A DNA stretch of 64,000 bases from Reticulitermes lucifugus. Taxonomy: Eukaryota; Arthropoda; Insecta; Blattodea; Rhinotermitidae. Where the stretch lies: NCBI GenBank assembly GCA_026260175.1, contig JAKCWW010000315.1, positions 38,775-102,774 on the forward strand. Reading direction: 5' to 3'. Shown piece by piece: positions 36,001 through 51,000 of the stretch. A program made the position numbers and the translations under genes. The notes beneath the pieces are model-generated. The model was given only the letters and a program-made list of their open reading frames with translations. It made no database searches and was not told the origin of the DNA. How positions within the stretch are numbered: the first letter of the stretch is position 1; each line of letters begins with the position of its first letter.

Positions 36001-39000
36001 CCTAATATTTGTGGGTCTTCATTGTGGAACTTGCTTCACGTCACTTCTTCTGGCGCCTAGAATTTTGCGGTGGCTCCTAGGTTTTTTAAAAATTTGTGCA
36101 CACCAGCCTATGTGTTGACAAGGCAGGCAATGTACGTATAACGTAATATCGAGACACGTTCGCGAAACCATTGTTGCCGTGGGAAAGCAGTAAGTAGTAC
36201 ATATTCTGAGGGTGTTTCTATAGCCTTAGTTATTCAGCAAAGCGCATGCGGCCTGTGGCTTTTCTGGCTCTCATAAACTGCACGAATTTCGGAAAAAGGT
36301 TATTGAAAGTAAAATATGTGTTTTGGTTTTCTCTACAACTTTCGTCCGAAACATTTCTCATTCGGAGAAGAATTGAGCGAGATATAAATGTACATACGTC
36401 GTCATGCAAAGTACCCGTTATTTTTGTCAGATTTTAATGAAACTTGAATTTTCTCGGCAGATTTTAGAAAAAATACTCACATATATCAAATTTCATGAAA
36501 ATACGTCCAGTGGGAGCCGAGTTGTTCCATACGGGCGGACGGACGTACAGACTGACATGACGAAGCTGATAATCACTTTTCGCAATTTTGTGAACTCGCC
36601 TAAAAACGTGTTCCCATGACGTATATGGGTTTGTTAAAGCTGACAGTACCGTATAGGTGGTGGTTAACTATCTGTATGTGCTGCAAATTAGGGAACGTCC
36701 AATTGTGGGTGTTCAACTTTTGAAAGGACGAAGTTAATTTAAATTATATGTTTAAGAAATAAAGTAATCTCGATAATCCATGTATATATATATATGTATT
36801 AGTAGATATAAAAAGGGTAACACTTGCTGCTCTGCAGTGATAGAAGATTTTGTAGAAGTTGTGAACAGAATCAGACGATGGAAACAGCAAATGGCAGTAG
36901 AAGGTGTTCTTGAATCGGTATTGCAGTGTAAAGCTTGTCCGAAAACAGTTCATAACATTCTTAAGAAGGACGAAAGGGCGTTAATGGATTCATCAGGCTC
37001 AAGATGGGGACCATCGGCGCTATATTCAAAGTCCATGAACTGTGGGGAGTTTCTTGAATAGCTGAGGAATTGTTAACTTCTGAAGAAGGACTGCGCTGTA
37101 TTCAGTTATTTGTATTGTCAAGTTCTTTCTAACAGGGCTTCAGTCATTGGCAGAGGTTTGTTTTTCATCTGAAGTTTGGTCCCAGTGATCGACTCATGCC
37201 GTTTTCAGAACGAACGATTGAATTAGTAGTTTGTATAATGACTTATTACGATTTCCTGATCATGCCATTAAACACAGTGATTTGACGCTTTTTATGTGTT
37301 GCGAAATTTTCTGCCTGTCCTTTCCATGTTATGACACACATATTGCGTCCATATACGAGTAATTTTGTTCTTGTTGCAAACCTTGCACGAAGGCATCCTG
37401 TTGCTGACAGCACAGTACACGGTGCTTGACCACACATCCGACACATATGTATATACTTTACGTCTTAGTCTTTTGACAGGAGAATTAATGATGTAACATG
37501 CATAGAACTGCATAATTTGAATGAGAAATAAAACGTACACTTAGGCTATATTCTGTTACACATTTCATGACCTAGTTGAGCAAGTCTGTTTTTACGATTC
37601 TTAGCTGGAAGGCTATTTGTGCGAAAGATGAGGGAGATAATTGTCATTCTAACAAGATAGGCAATGTACTGTAACGTAACACTGTGGCGCGTTCGACTAA
37701 TGTTTGTACCTCCTCGGCTATCCTAACAGCCTAATACCATTTCAGTTAAAGAGAGTGCTTTTATAGCGATTTCGCCGGTTAAAATAAAACTTACTTAGGG
37801 TTTTTGCACATAAAGTTGGCCGATTTTAAACAACTTTGGAAATTATCGACAGATTTCATGCAAGTCCCCAGTATCAACTTTCACGGAAATCCTTGCAGTG
37901 GGAGCCATTCTGATACGTGCAGCAGACGGACGGGCTAAAGGTCTCATGCCATTGCAGTCGAAGATACCTTTATGTCGGCGGCCACAGTGACAAGTGCTGA
38001 GGTCTGCATGTAAAGTGGCCGATATATTTACCCAATTTTAACCAAATTTTTATTTCCTTGACAGATTTTCATAAACGTTTCCAATATCAAATTTCACGGA
38101 AATCCGTCCTGTGGGAGCTGCCCTGATACATGTGGACAGACGGACGGACGGACATGGCGAAGGCAATAGGCACTTTTCGCCACATGCGAACGCACCTAAA
38201 AAGGAAATCTATTCTTCCTCTATATTAATGTTGAATTTGACATGTCGTCACGTGTTTTTTCATGGACTCGGATACACAGTTGGACTGCGATTTATGCCGG
38301 AAGGTGTGTTTGGAAAATGCGCTGTAAATCTGAAATCGGTCAAGTCACTCAGTCTTCGATGAACGTATGACTCGAAATGGCACTACGTCGGACAAGAAGG
38401 ACGTTAAATGAAATACATACTGTTGTTGTTTAAGGACGTTAGAACAAACAAACTTAAATTTGAATATGATAAGTCGTCTAACGTTGTATATGAGAGGAAA
38501 CGTAAGCCCTGACGACTGCAAGTACAAAGATTACGATCCCCATGGATGTGACACCGTGTAGTCTGACAGATAAGTGTCATTGATACGGAGAAACGTGCCC
38601 TCTTTATTCTTGGGGCTGTTCTTCTACTCTGAAAATAGAGACAGTAAGTTCCTTCGAAAATTTCCTACTTACATATTTATAACATTACATATCTTTGTGA
38701 GAGAAGAGGATTATGTGTGGTGAAATGGAAATGAGCGTGAAGCAGACGGCCTTAATAAGTTTGAATGTAGTACTAATGTAGTTATCTTAAGCAATTGAGG
38801 GGAAAGTCAATCAGGATATCCAATTTTTTGGCCGAGATTTAAATCGGGTACTTCATGAATGGGGGACACTCACGTTAGTACTTGGTTTAGAAAAATGACA
38901 GAACTTGCATAAATATTTTTATGCAGCAAGACTGCATTCTTTTGTATGAGTGAAATGTATCGTGTTAACGGTTCAGCTTAAATGATCCTCATGTGTTAAA

Positions 39001-42000
39001 ATCGTTTTTTTATATTCAAAATTAGTAAGATTTTACTGTATAACGTCGATTGTAGATGAATGAAAGTATGAGTTCTGAGCAGCTGTTGCATGATAGTGAT
39101 AGGAGAAAACCGAAATACCTAGAAAAGAAGTCGACCAAGTGCCACTCTCTCCGCCACAAATCTCACATGGAATGGCCTAGGATCGAGCCGGGGGTCCGTT
39201 GTGAGAAGTCGGCGACTAAGCACCTGATCCACGGCGCGTATGCTTTCCGGTTTCTCTTGCACACCAGTCTACAGTTTTACGTTACATGACTCGTGTTTCT
39301 GAATGGTCCGTGAATCAGTAAGTCTCACTGCTGTCAAAAACGAAAGTAAAAGTTTTTTTTTAGATAAAGGAAACTACAAGGTTGTCCGCTTACCTATTTG
39401 GTAAATGAAGACCGACTAAATTGCATGTTACACACATGTCCAAATTTGCTTCTGGCTATCGTGACATGTTTGGAGCTGCAGCGTCTTTGATGCAGTAAAT
39501 GTAGTAGCACCCTGAAGTATTTTTTTTGCTAAATGGGAAATGATTATATTATGAATAGCTATAACGACATTCATAACATTATGTTGGTTACTCAGGAATA
39601 CGACTTTTGCCTTGGTACTGTTTTCACAGAAGGAAGTCAGACCCTTAGATGTTTATGACCAGTAACCAATTTATATCAGTTAAAATACAGTGGGCTGAAG
39701 GTCATTCGTGCCTTGTGAGGGCGAATTAATTATATTATGCGAGATAAAATTTGTGTTATGTTCTGTCGGGTTAAAGCTTATATAAATTTCACTCTAGGCT
39801 AGTTGTAAACCAAGCAGCTAACAAATAGCGACCAGTAGAAAGTGTCAGAGAAGTTTATGACAGGATATATGTTTTCCCTGCAAGCTTCGCCCGTAGATAA
39901 GGGACCCCCGCCTACACTGTCAAGGCCAAAGATAATGATCAGTAAGTGAAAGTGGAGTGTAGGCCAACTTATGATGAAGAGAACCAATATAGTGAGCGTT
40001 TATATTTGAAACCTTGCACATACCGAAAATTTATAGTCTACGGGCAATGAAAATACGAGGGTCTATCAGAAAATTAAGTTTACAATGCCTATACTTTGGG
40101 TTCTTTATTTTCAGCTCTAAAAAGAACAGTTAAGATTTAATTACAATGCCATCTCCCTACTTTGTCACATTGTTCCCACAATAACAGGAGTATTTGTCAT
40201 ATCGTAGGAGGAGCTTTTATATTTCATTTTGATTGACATCAGTGTCAGTGTCAGTGTCAGTGTCCTGTGTTATTAGCCATTGCATCGCAAATTTTCCGCC
40301 TCGCGATCGTCTTTAAATTTGTGGTCACCAAGATTTTGCTTCAGCGCTGTAAATTGATCGCTTGGCGATGAATTACCCTGATCCAATAACAAAAAGTGTA
40401 CAGTGTACATTCTTCATTTGCTCTTTTAAGCGTGTTATTTAACGGCGCTGTCAGTTGCTACGGTTATAGCACCCGTAACAGATACTTGAATGGCTATGGG
40501 GCATAGGGGAATGATAATGACAGAGGAAACCGAAAAACTGGGAGAATAAACCTGTTATAATGCCACTTCTTTTACCACATATTTTACATGGACTGGCCCG
40601 GGATGGGACCCGAGCCTCAGCAGTGACAGGCTGGCGAAAAACCGCCAAATGTGTGGCAAGGTCTGAGAGAGTCCGTGATTTTCCTCAGAGTGTGCAGGTG
40701 AATGCAAGGTTAGTACTTTGAAATGGCCTGACTGTCTCATAATGTGTAACTTTTCACAACTCGTAATTGTAAATCTTATTCGACGCTACGTATATATACC
40801 CTCTGTAACACAGTGTCGTTAAATAACCTACTGTTTGGTCCATAAGAGTGCGTACAAATCAGGTTGCTTTCCGAGTAATGAAATCTGCTCAGTTGATAAG
40901 AGAGTGTTGAAAGGAAAGCGATTCATTTACAATAGAATTCGGCCGAAGATCTTCCAGGCATTCGTGGAATCTGACAGGTACCAACACGAAACGAAAAATA
41001 ATATTTGGTGTTTGTCGGAAAAAGGAATAATTTACTAATCCTTATATAAGGGTTACATGTTTCGATATTACTTCCTACTGAAGAATAGAATAAACACTGG
41101 GACTACATTCAGCTAATCGAAAACAAGGTTAACGGAATGATGCCGTTGAAGTGTCCCTACCCTACAGGAAATACGACTGCTCTTCCTCTTCCTCCTTTAG
41201 CAGTTTTTATATAAAGTTAATGGGAGCAGTGGAATATGATAGTGGATAGACGAAGGAAACTTGGCCTGCTTTATGTTTTGTGACATTGCTGTTGAAGTTT
41301 GCAGTAGGGTTATTAAAATGAACCTGTTTGTCACTCGAGGAAATAAAAAGATGTGATTAGCAAAGCACATATTACATTTATTAGCCTTCTGTGTCGTATG
41401 TTTTGGTGTTGCCTTACACTGGGCCATATACATTCTCTTTTCACCGCATTGCTGTTTGTAAAGTTGCGTCGTGCACTTTCTGCCTATCATTATATAAGAG
41501 TCCGGGTTTTCACGGCATTAAGGGTTAACAGCAGTGTCTTTTGGAATGAGAAGCCATGTAGTTTGGTAGATACGTATCACTGTTTCGGAGGAACTTGCTG
41601 CCTCCGTCTTCGGAATAGAACAGTATTGTTCTGCCATGAAGATAGAGGCAGAAGGTTGGCATCCACCAAAGTACATGGCGTCACATCCTAGAATTCCATG
41701 ATTTTACTTTGTTAAGCTAAACGGTTCGTTACTTGTCGTCACGCCAGATCATCTCTTGCAGTCATAGGTTGTTCCAATTCTTTGTCTTCCATATCCCTTT
41801 AGAGCATGAATTTCACGTAACAAACATTTAAAAAATTCAGTTTGTACCTAATAGTAAATAATTAAAAGGAGTCTCCTTTTCTTCTTTTTTTTCCATGGCT
41901 CGGCAGCCCTAGTGGTTTTAGGCTTCCTCTATGTCGAGGTTTCGAGATAACACTTAGACATAAAACACTCGGTAGGACTCCCCTGGATACGTGACCAGCT

Positions 42001-45000
42001 CGTCGCAGAGACCTCTACCTGACAACACACAACACTCACAAGAGACAGGCATCCATGCCCCCGGCGGGATTCGAACCCGCAATCCCAGCAAGCGAGCGGC
42101 CGCAGACCCATGCCATAGACCGCGCGGCCACCGGTTTCGGCAATAACAAAGGAGTTTCCATTATAAAGATAAATCCGTCAGTGTTATGCAAATGAAAATT
42201 ATCTCTTTGTTCTGAAGATTATACGAAGCATACAAATGCACTGTATGGGAAAATTACAGTCTACAATGCAGAACAGCTGGAAAATATCAGTTGTTTTCAC
42301 TGACCTTTGAAATCTTCTTAAATAAAGAGTTTAACACAATTAAGAACAGCATCGTTACCACCACGCAACTCTTTAGTCGGTCTTATAGCAGGCAAATTTG
42401 AATTTACTGAATTCTGCCATAAGGCAAAAACACCGTTCTTGGGTTTTTTTTAAAGAGAGATCCACGGGCACTCAGATTCAATGTCCACCTGCAGTGCTGT
42501 GGGCAAGTACAAGACTGATTTACATCCATCGAACTGAAGAGAAATAGCTTCTGTATCATTGCTAACCAAAGCACCCATCAGTTCAATTGTCGCGGCCGAT
42601 ACAGCTAAGCGTTGACCGTATAAAAACAGCGATCAAAGGAGGGGATTACCTTCCTGAAATAATCACGACAGGCAAAACTGCTCTCAGCAAGATAACGTCT
42701 GAGGGGAAAGTGGTGGCTAGGGGAATCGCGGCTAATGTGCGCACTAACAGAAACCTGTGTCTTAGACAAAATGTAAAAGTGTCACACAAACGTGCCTTTT
42801 GTTATTCATATTGGAGCTACAAAAGTGGTTTAGGTTATCATTAAAGCCCGGCCTGCAGCAAGTGTGTAGCCTTTGATAAAGCAGCAACAAATTGTACCGG
42901 TGTGTACATAAATTTAAATTCAGTACTGCGTTTGGAAAATAAAATGGCTTAAAATGGAGAACCTCTTGAAATTAGTCGTAGTCAAGCGGAGCTATATGAT
43001 GTGTACCAGCTCATTTCCTTATCTGCGTGTCCTGTGATCTGAATGCCGTTTCTGCTTGTCGTTCGTTTTATTACGAAAATTAAGAACCTGCAGTAAATTA
43101 CGACGCTGGCACTTTGTAGGGCTCTGCGTGTTGTGTGAGAATTTGTTCAGTTATCCAAACAAAGCCGTATGAATGAATATAATGTGCTCTGAGATGACAT
43201 ATATTCGTTGTTTTTAATTGCAGATACATTTTCTCAAAATCAGGCATACACAACATATAAGACAGGATAAAACAGGCAAGATGTTTCGGTTGATTAAGCC
43301 ATCGTCAAGCCTTTTTAGAACATTAACAAGACAGGCAATTTACTTATAAACGTAACATTGAGGCGCGTTCGCGAAAGCATTGTTGCCGTGGAAAAGCAAT
43401 AAGTATTTAATTTCCCGAGTGTGTGTTTGTAGCCTTAGTTATCCAGCATGCAATACGCATGCGCCGTATTGTATTACCATCTGTATTTTGTCTGACTCTG
43501 CCATATTTTTCCACATTATCTCATAAACTACACGACTTTCGGAAAAAAGTTATTGAACATAAAATGTGTGTTTTGAATTTCTCTACAACTTTTGTCTGAA
43601 ATATTTCTCATTCTAAGAAGAATTGATCGAGATACTGTCATAAATGTACATAGATGTTCCTGTAAAATACCTGTTATTCTTGTCAGATTTTAATAAAAAT
43701 TGAATTTTCTCTTCACGTTAGGAGAAATTTAAATTTCCATTAATTAAAACAGACAACCCCTCAGTAACTGTGAAGACCCGTTATATTGAACGGTATTTTA
43801 GAACCCTTGAATGAATTAAGTAATAAATTATAGGCCTCAAGGAAGAGTCACCTCTGACTGACGTAATGTTTTCGAATTAAATAATAATAATAATAATAAT
43901 AATGCTTTGTTATTTGTGTTTGTATATTGTGCTGTTGCTATTACTGACTGCTTGGCTTTTGACTCAACATGTTAATAAACAGAAAATGAATGGAACTGAA
44001 TTATTTCATTTTTAGCTTTTGCACAACATCATTTGCCACGTACAAAACTAAAGGAATCTATGCGAGATTTGAGGTTATCTCAGTGATGCTGAGAAGTTTT
44101 CAAGCCTTCTGGGATACGAGTATGACGTGAAGATTGTTACTAGTTAGCGACGTTTCTGAGTAACTTGCTGCTTCCATTATCAGGGCCCAGAAATTCGAAG
44201 TTGGGCGTGGTCTACTCTGGTTAAGCGGCAGTCCACTGCATTCAGGTTCGTTCAAATATTATGAGATGGCCCACACGACAATCAGACTGAAACGTCTTTC
44301 TTTTCTTCTTATCCTACGTTACCCTATGGTCATTCGAAGCAGCAGAAGGTGACATCTCATTAGTGCATTCAGTTTCTCTAGCTCGAAGGGTTCAGGTGTG
44401 GGTCCTTGTATTTTTGCTTGTTAGCCTTCTTCTCTCTCGGGACAGCGTAGTCGGTATAGTGTAGTATGGTATAGTATACATAGACTACGGGCCGGACAAC
44501 TGAGGAGTCGTTGTTCGATTCCCGCTAGGGGAAAGATTTTTCTCACTTACAAACTGCCCAGACTGACTCTGCGTCCCACCCAGTACGTTTTCTCCGGAAG
44601 TAAAGCGGCCGAGGGCTTGAAGCTGACCACTCGCCTCCATGTAGTGCCGAGGTTAAGAATGGGTGGAGCTATACATCTAGTACCACATACGCCCTCATGG
44701 TGTGCACAGCGATTACTGTAATTTCAAATGTATTCTCTCATATCCCTTGCCTTCACTGGGTCAGCTTGTCGGATGGCCACAAAACAAAGAAAAAGAAACA
44801 CAATGCCGGTCCTACTTTCAGCAACACTCCGCAATTACTGCAGCTAATCTGACTAATTCCAAGGGGCAAAGTCCTTCTTCATGTGTGATAGTCTTTCAGC
44901 TAGGCAAGAAATTCACTGCCTTATATGGAACCCGGAACTGCTTATGTGATATTTTGGACAAGTATTAATATATGTAGGCCTCATCATTTGGTTATAAAGT

Positions 45001-48000
45001 AACTGATATTGGAGGATAGCTACACATAGTGCTAGAAGAAACAAAATTAAGGTACTAAAAAGTTGAGTACATTAGTAATTTTGCATTTATGGATGTTACC
45101 AAAAACAATTTTGAATTATGACTGTGAGGAAAAATATCTTTATTTGTAGCCCATGAGAACTTTTGACTGAAGAAAAAGGAGCCTGCTGTTCGATGAGAGA
45201 GGAATTATGGGGAAATGGGAAGGGAGTATAAGCATTTAGTTTTTGGTTACTTGCGACACTTTTAGTATGTCACAGTATGTAGGGTGATGAGTAGAAAGTA
45301 CGTGCTGAAAAGCGGTGACATACATGTGATGCTGGAATGCAGCTAGAAGGGCCGATAAAAACTTAAACGTCAACAGAATACAATTGGAAGGCGTATTGCT
45401 TGAAGCGACTTGTTAGGTAACTGAATTAAAGAAAAAGCTGAAGAGAAAGACTACGTATGGTGTGCTCCAAGACACAAAAAGAGTGGTTTTAATGTCTCTT
45501 AAAAGACACCATTTATGGGTCGATTAGCACCTCGACTTGCTTCATCACCATTTCAATTGATCAAGGAATGAAATGGTAGCTGTAGAAGAAGAAGAAGGCA
45601 TACATGCAGTAGCGACATTCCCAGGTTCATGCACCGCGCGATCTGCACAAGTACGGACGGCTTCGGGAAGCTGAATTCTGTTTCGTATTTCGTAATGAAT
45701 TCCGATTAATCTTCGATCCTTCAGCGGCTTTGGACTGTCTGGCTATACCGTTCCATTTAAGGAGTGCGAGGAGTGTGTCCAGAGGTCACTCTGGCCTCCT
45801 GTCTTGTGGGCAGCGGTGATAGATCTGACTGATGTGACGAATACTCGGACGTGGAGAAAGTCCCGAAACTGAACTCGTACATTCAGTTTCGCTGCATGTA
45901 GGTAGTGTTAGTGAATTAGCGAACACATTTTTTATGACGCGGGTGTGAGTTGGATAAAAGTATAACGCTCTTTTTTCCCTTTTCAAGGTTCTGTTTAATC
46001 CATGAGTGGTATTCAAATTATACACCTATTATGATAGAAACAATAATGTAACAAATTTTAAAAGAAAAATTGTCGGTCGTATTGCTGCTTTTGAACCTAC
46101 TACCCCTAACCCTTTAATTATCATTTGCATGATTGTAATACGATTTTTTTCATTTCTTCATTTTTTTCAGTAACACAACTACCACGTGTTAAGAAAAGAG
46201 ACTATACCTAGAGGATTCTCTTTAATTTGGTACGACAGCACTGTTTTTAATTTCTGGTTAAATAAGCTTATAAACAGGCGCGTTCGCGAAGTTGCAGGAA
46301 GCTACTGTGAGCTTTGTTATGTCTGTCTGTCTGCCTGTATATCCGTCTGTCAGCATGGAACAATCCGGCTTCTGCTGGACGGATTGTTGTGAAATTTTCT
46401 ATTGGATATTTTTGCTAAACGCAGTCGAGAAAATTGAAATGTGGTTACAATCGGAGAAAATAACAGGCACTTTACGTAAAGATCTACATGAATTTGTAAT
46501 AATATCTCGCTGAAGTCTTGGGTTGAGAACTTTTTTAGGCAAAAGTTTTAGACGAAATGAAAACACATTTGATGTCAAATGAATTTCTCCGAAAATTATG
46601 CTATTTATAAAAGAATTACAAGAAATATGGCAGAGTTAAGCATGATCTAACACATCGTTTCTCAAACTGTGGTACACATACCATTACTGGTAAGCAGCCT
46701 TAATAAAAAACAGAATATAAAAGTAAAAATTTTAAAATAAACAAAACATAAACCACATATATTTGCTAACACGCGGCATTGCTGGCAACGTAATATAACT
46801 CATCCCCGCTGTCAGCTAGTCTTTCCAATTTCAGTTTTTTATTTAAATACAAAAATATTAGTGGTACATTGAAATTGTTAAAATTTTATTTAGTAGTACC
46901 TATGCGAAAAAAGATTGAGAAAAATATAATATAGCGCAAGAAAGATGCTAGTTACATGCCGGGTAATTAAGGCAAAATATCAACATTAGCCACAATAGGA
47001 TATTTAGCTGATACTTACTGGTTGTTACTTCATTAATTCCGTCTGAGCTGGTGAAACAAGCCTTCCGATCCGACTTAACGAAAACCGAGGAATTATCTAA
47101 CGGCATGATGTGTCATTACGATGTGTTTGGCCGCATTATACTCGTACGTGTAGAGAAAGAAGGTTATGAGCGAATGAACAGTGTTTATTTAATGCATTGT
47201 TCAGAATGTACTCGTATGTACGATGAGAGCATCACTTAGTTGGAAAGTAATATATTTTCAAAACTATTACGTATATACACTAAAAATAAGGGGGGGGGGA
47301 AGGGGAGTCAGAAAGTAAAGCCCCCTATCGTTTATTCCATGCTATTTACAAGTTGGACATATAAACATATCACAGAAGTACACTACGACACTGCTGAAGC
47401 CATAGTGATATTTCAATGTAACTATGTGTTTTTCGACAGTCTTCTTCCATCTTTGAGCAAAAGCCTGTATTCTCGCCCGGTAAAAGTTGCTGTCCCTCTG
47501 CAGCTACTGGCGTACGGCGCTCTGCAGTGCCCCGTCATTGGTGTAATGTTGACCTCGTATCCTTTCTTTTTCAAATGATGTGTAGTTAAGAAATGACTTG
47601 TCTGAATATGTTAGGCGTTGACTCGGAAGTCAATCCGGAGTGATCACACATCTGTATTTAGGTTATTAGAAATCAGTCTCACTGCCACATTCCTCTAACG
47701 TAAGGGTACTAGAAGGAGGAAATTGCCCTGATGACTTGCCTTATGCTATATTTGGCCTTCTTCGATGTAGTTAAAATTTCGCGGCGGAGCAGTTCCTTTC
47801 GTCGATAGCAGAAAGCTTCTCGCTCTTTCAAGAAATTCCTTGCTTTTAAGGACAGTCCATTACTATACGTACAATTTAATAATAATAATAATAATAATAT
47901 AATTATATAACTATATTTATATAATAATATAATATAAGTAATTCAGTGTTATTATAGAACTTGGAAGATCATTATCCTTCGTCCAGAGGAGTCCTACCGA

Positions 48001-51000
48001 GTGTGTGTGTGTGTGTCATTGAGTGTAATCAGGTTCAGCAATAATGCTCTACACCTACAATGAGTAGACAGAAGAGGTCAGCTTCACTTTATATTCACCG
48101 TACATCTTTTTATAATTGAATTATTTGTACCAATTTGTACAAATAATTAAATTAGAAGAGGTCAGATTAGAAGAGAAAGAAACTCCATTACTCTGTACAC
48201 AGGACCCCACTCATACATTTGATTCAGTACCGATCTTAAAAGGCTATGTACGTAACATCAGTTTTGAAAATATCCTCCCAGTTCATAATTTTTTATTTAA
48301 TCAGTTGAGCTACAATAGTTGAAGGGTATAAATTATTCTATTTATCACTGCAAGTTACTCCAGCCTACTGTCACAGCTTCACACGGAGCTTCTGTTTGCA
48401 GATTGCTTCAATGTTGATTTGTTGCTTGAAATGAGGACCAACTTTCACATCTCTACAAGACGAGAGATGAAATTCAGGTCATAATTTGTTAATAATGACG
48501 ATGATAATGTAAATCACAACAACAGTGATGGTGAGATCGAGCTATTAATACTCGTATCAAGTTAAGTTAGAATCCTCGATATAACACACAGAAAGCGTTG
48601 TGCAACCTGCCCTTTGCAAAGTGAACGTACTTTGTCTAACACAGTGACTTGACTTATGGTGTACGTATGTGCGTTTCTGAATTGGTGGTCCGTGACTTAT
48701 TGCATACAGATCTGCAATTTGTACTTAATATTATACCGACCCCCTTTTTTTTGTGAAGGGCCCGGCAGATGCTACGGACACACCGCAGCATTGAGGTTTA
48801 TTGTGCAACCCTGTGATGAAGATGAATATTTTTTTTTCCTTTTTCCAAGTAATGGAGCACCGGTGGAATGAACTGACAGGGGAAAACCGAAGTACTCGGG
48901 GAAAAACCTGTCCCAGTGCCAGTTTGTCCATCACAAATCCCACACGGACTGAACCGGGATCCAACCCGGGCCTCCGCGGTGAGAGGCCGGCGACTAACCA
49001 CCTGAGCCATGGTACGGCCATGACACTGTAGTTACTTTACCATCCCTGGAGAAATTAGTTTTAAACGGTGCGCCTTTTTTTCGCTTTATTTTATCCACTA
49101 AATGGTTTACATTGAACATTATTACTGTATGGTTTATCTTTTCCTTTTGCTGCGTTCTTTACGTGATTGGCCGAGTAACGCAGAACAGGACACCCACAGG
49201 CTGTGCTGTCGGTCGCTCACGGCACTTGCAGGTAAACAGGAAGCATGGATATAGCTGACAATTTGCGTTGTTTCATGTACATTCTTGTATAATTTTTAGT
49301 TGGGAATATGAAAGGACAAATATGAAGTATCTTCGAAATCAATACTATAATTAGCATGACAACATCCTTCATTAAGAAAGCATTTTTAGAGGCGTTCGTA
49401 ACAGAGTTCTTATCTGTGGTTTGTGCTGTGGTATCATTCTCCGAAAATCCATTGCGGTTTCACTGAAAACACCGGGAAACGCCTGCGTATTCGACGTTGT
49501 AGAGTGGAGGAAGAACACGCTACCCCTACATATTACAGGAAATTTGTATGTCACTGCTGCTAATTAGAGTCAGTAATGGCACTCCGTCCCTATTCAGATA
49601 CCTCGCGGTCTTGGAGCAAGAAATTTATTTAAGTAAAAATAAACTTAGTTCGTACTTGAGAGGAAACAGTCTGCGTCTTCATTAAGAAGACAAGTATGCT
49701 AATGCACATACATATATTAATTACTGTGATTCCAAGCCTTTTTTTCACATGACGCAACAGCCCCTAGTGGGCCAAGGCCTCCTCATTATCGAGGCTTCAC
49801 GATCACACTCAGAGTCACCACACTCGGTAGGACTCCTCTGGACGAGTGATCAGCCCGACGTAGAGACCTCTACGTGACAATATACAACACTCACCATGCC
49901 CCCGGCGGGATTCGAACCCACAAACCCAGCAAGCAAGCGGCCGCAGGTCCACGCCTTAGTCCGCGGGGCCACTGGGGTCGGCGCTTCTAAAGCTTTAGAA
50001 ACGAAATTTTGTATGTGCTTAAAAAACACGACGCCATGAAGAAGTTTGCGGGAGAAGAAAAAAACTCCACCCATCCTTCAATTGTAAAGTAGATAAAGAC
50101 GAGTAGTAGTAAGCCTCTCGCTTCCGTTTCTTTAACCCCGAGAAGGAAAACTGTTAGTAATTTTATAGGAGATGGAGTTGTACTCCGGACTGTCCTGGAA
50201 ATAATGGTGAAGAAAAAATTCCTGCTTCTTCGTGGAATCGAATTCAGGTCATCATTGCGTAGCCACTCACTCTAGTGACTGAGATGCTACTAATGGGGTT
50301 TTGCAAAACACAAACAGGACGTAACACAAGCGAAACGTGTACTTTCATCACCACATGCAGAAACATCGATGCTATACGGCATCCCCTCGCCCAACGCGGT
50401 TTTGCCCAGCACGGTTTTGAGTATACGCTGTCGAAAATAATTACATATGGGGAAAAAGATTTGCCGAAAGCTGAAAAATTTAAATAGAGACGGACGAATG
50501 CTGGCAGTTTCTTACTTAACCACCACCGAAGTTCGCAGCGTTATCTACCCAAGAACTGTGTCAATGTTTGATGTCCTAAAGTATATGCATTTTAAGCGAT
50601 TTGATNGGGGGGGGGGGGGTAAGTTGGGAGTCCATAGGTGTCCGCTTTCACGTAACCGTAAGAATTTGGTGCAACGCAGTTTTGCTCCACACGACGTGAT
50701 GACGTCATCTAATCCCCTCGTTGGACGACGGATCACTGTGCTATATTGTCAGAATTGGTTATAAACAAGGCGTGTATTAGTTTTATCGTGGTTAAAAGCT
50801 AATAACTTATAGCTAGGGCGGTTCGACAGCTTGTTATGTTAACAGAATTTGCGTAGCCTATGGTATCGTGACACTAAAGTTTTCATCTTGACGTCCTACA
50901 GCGTCGCCTACCCGCACTTCATTAATTTGTATATGAGTTCTTGATTTAATCAGTGTTCTGTCTAGCCAGCACATCACACTGCTGCATCCTTTTGCAGTTT

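Noticed and set aside
40060-40100. ACGAGGGTCTATCAGAAAATT resembling a mariner terminal repeat
   Set aside because: No matching inverted end and no transposase nearby were found, so it was not annotated.
48731-49031. Long frames on both strands (76-96 codons)
   Set aside because: They translate SINE family B; similar spurious proteins appear at every copy.
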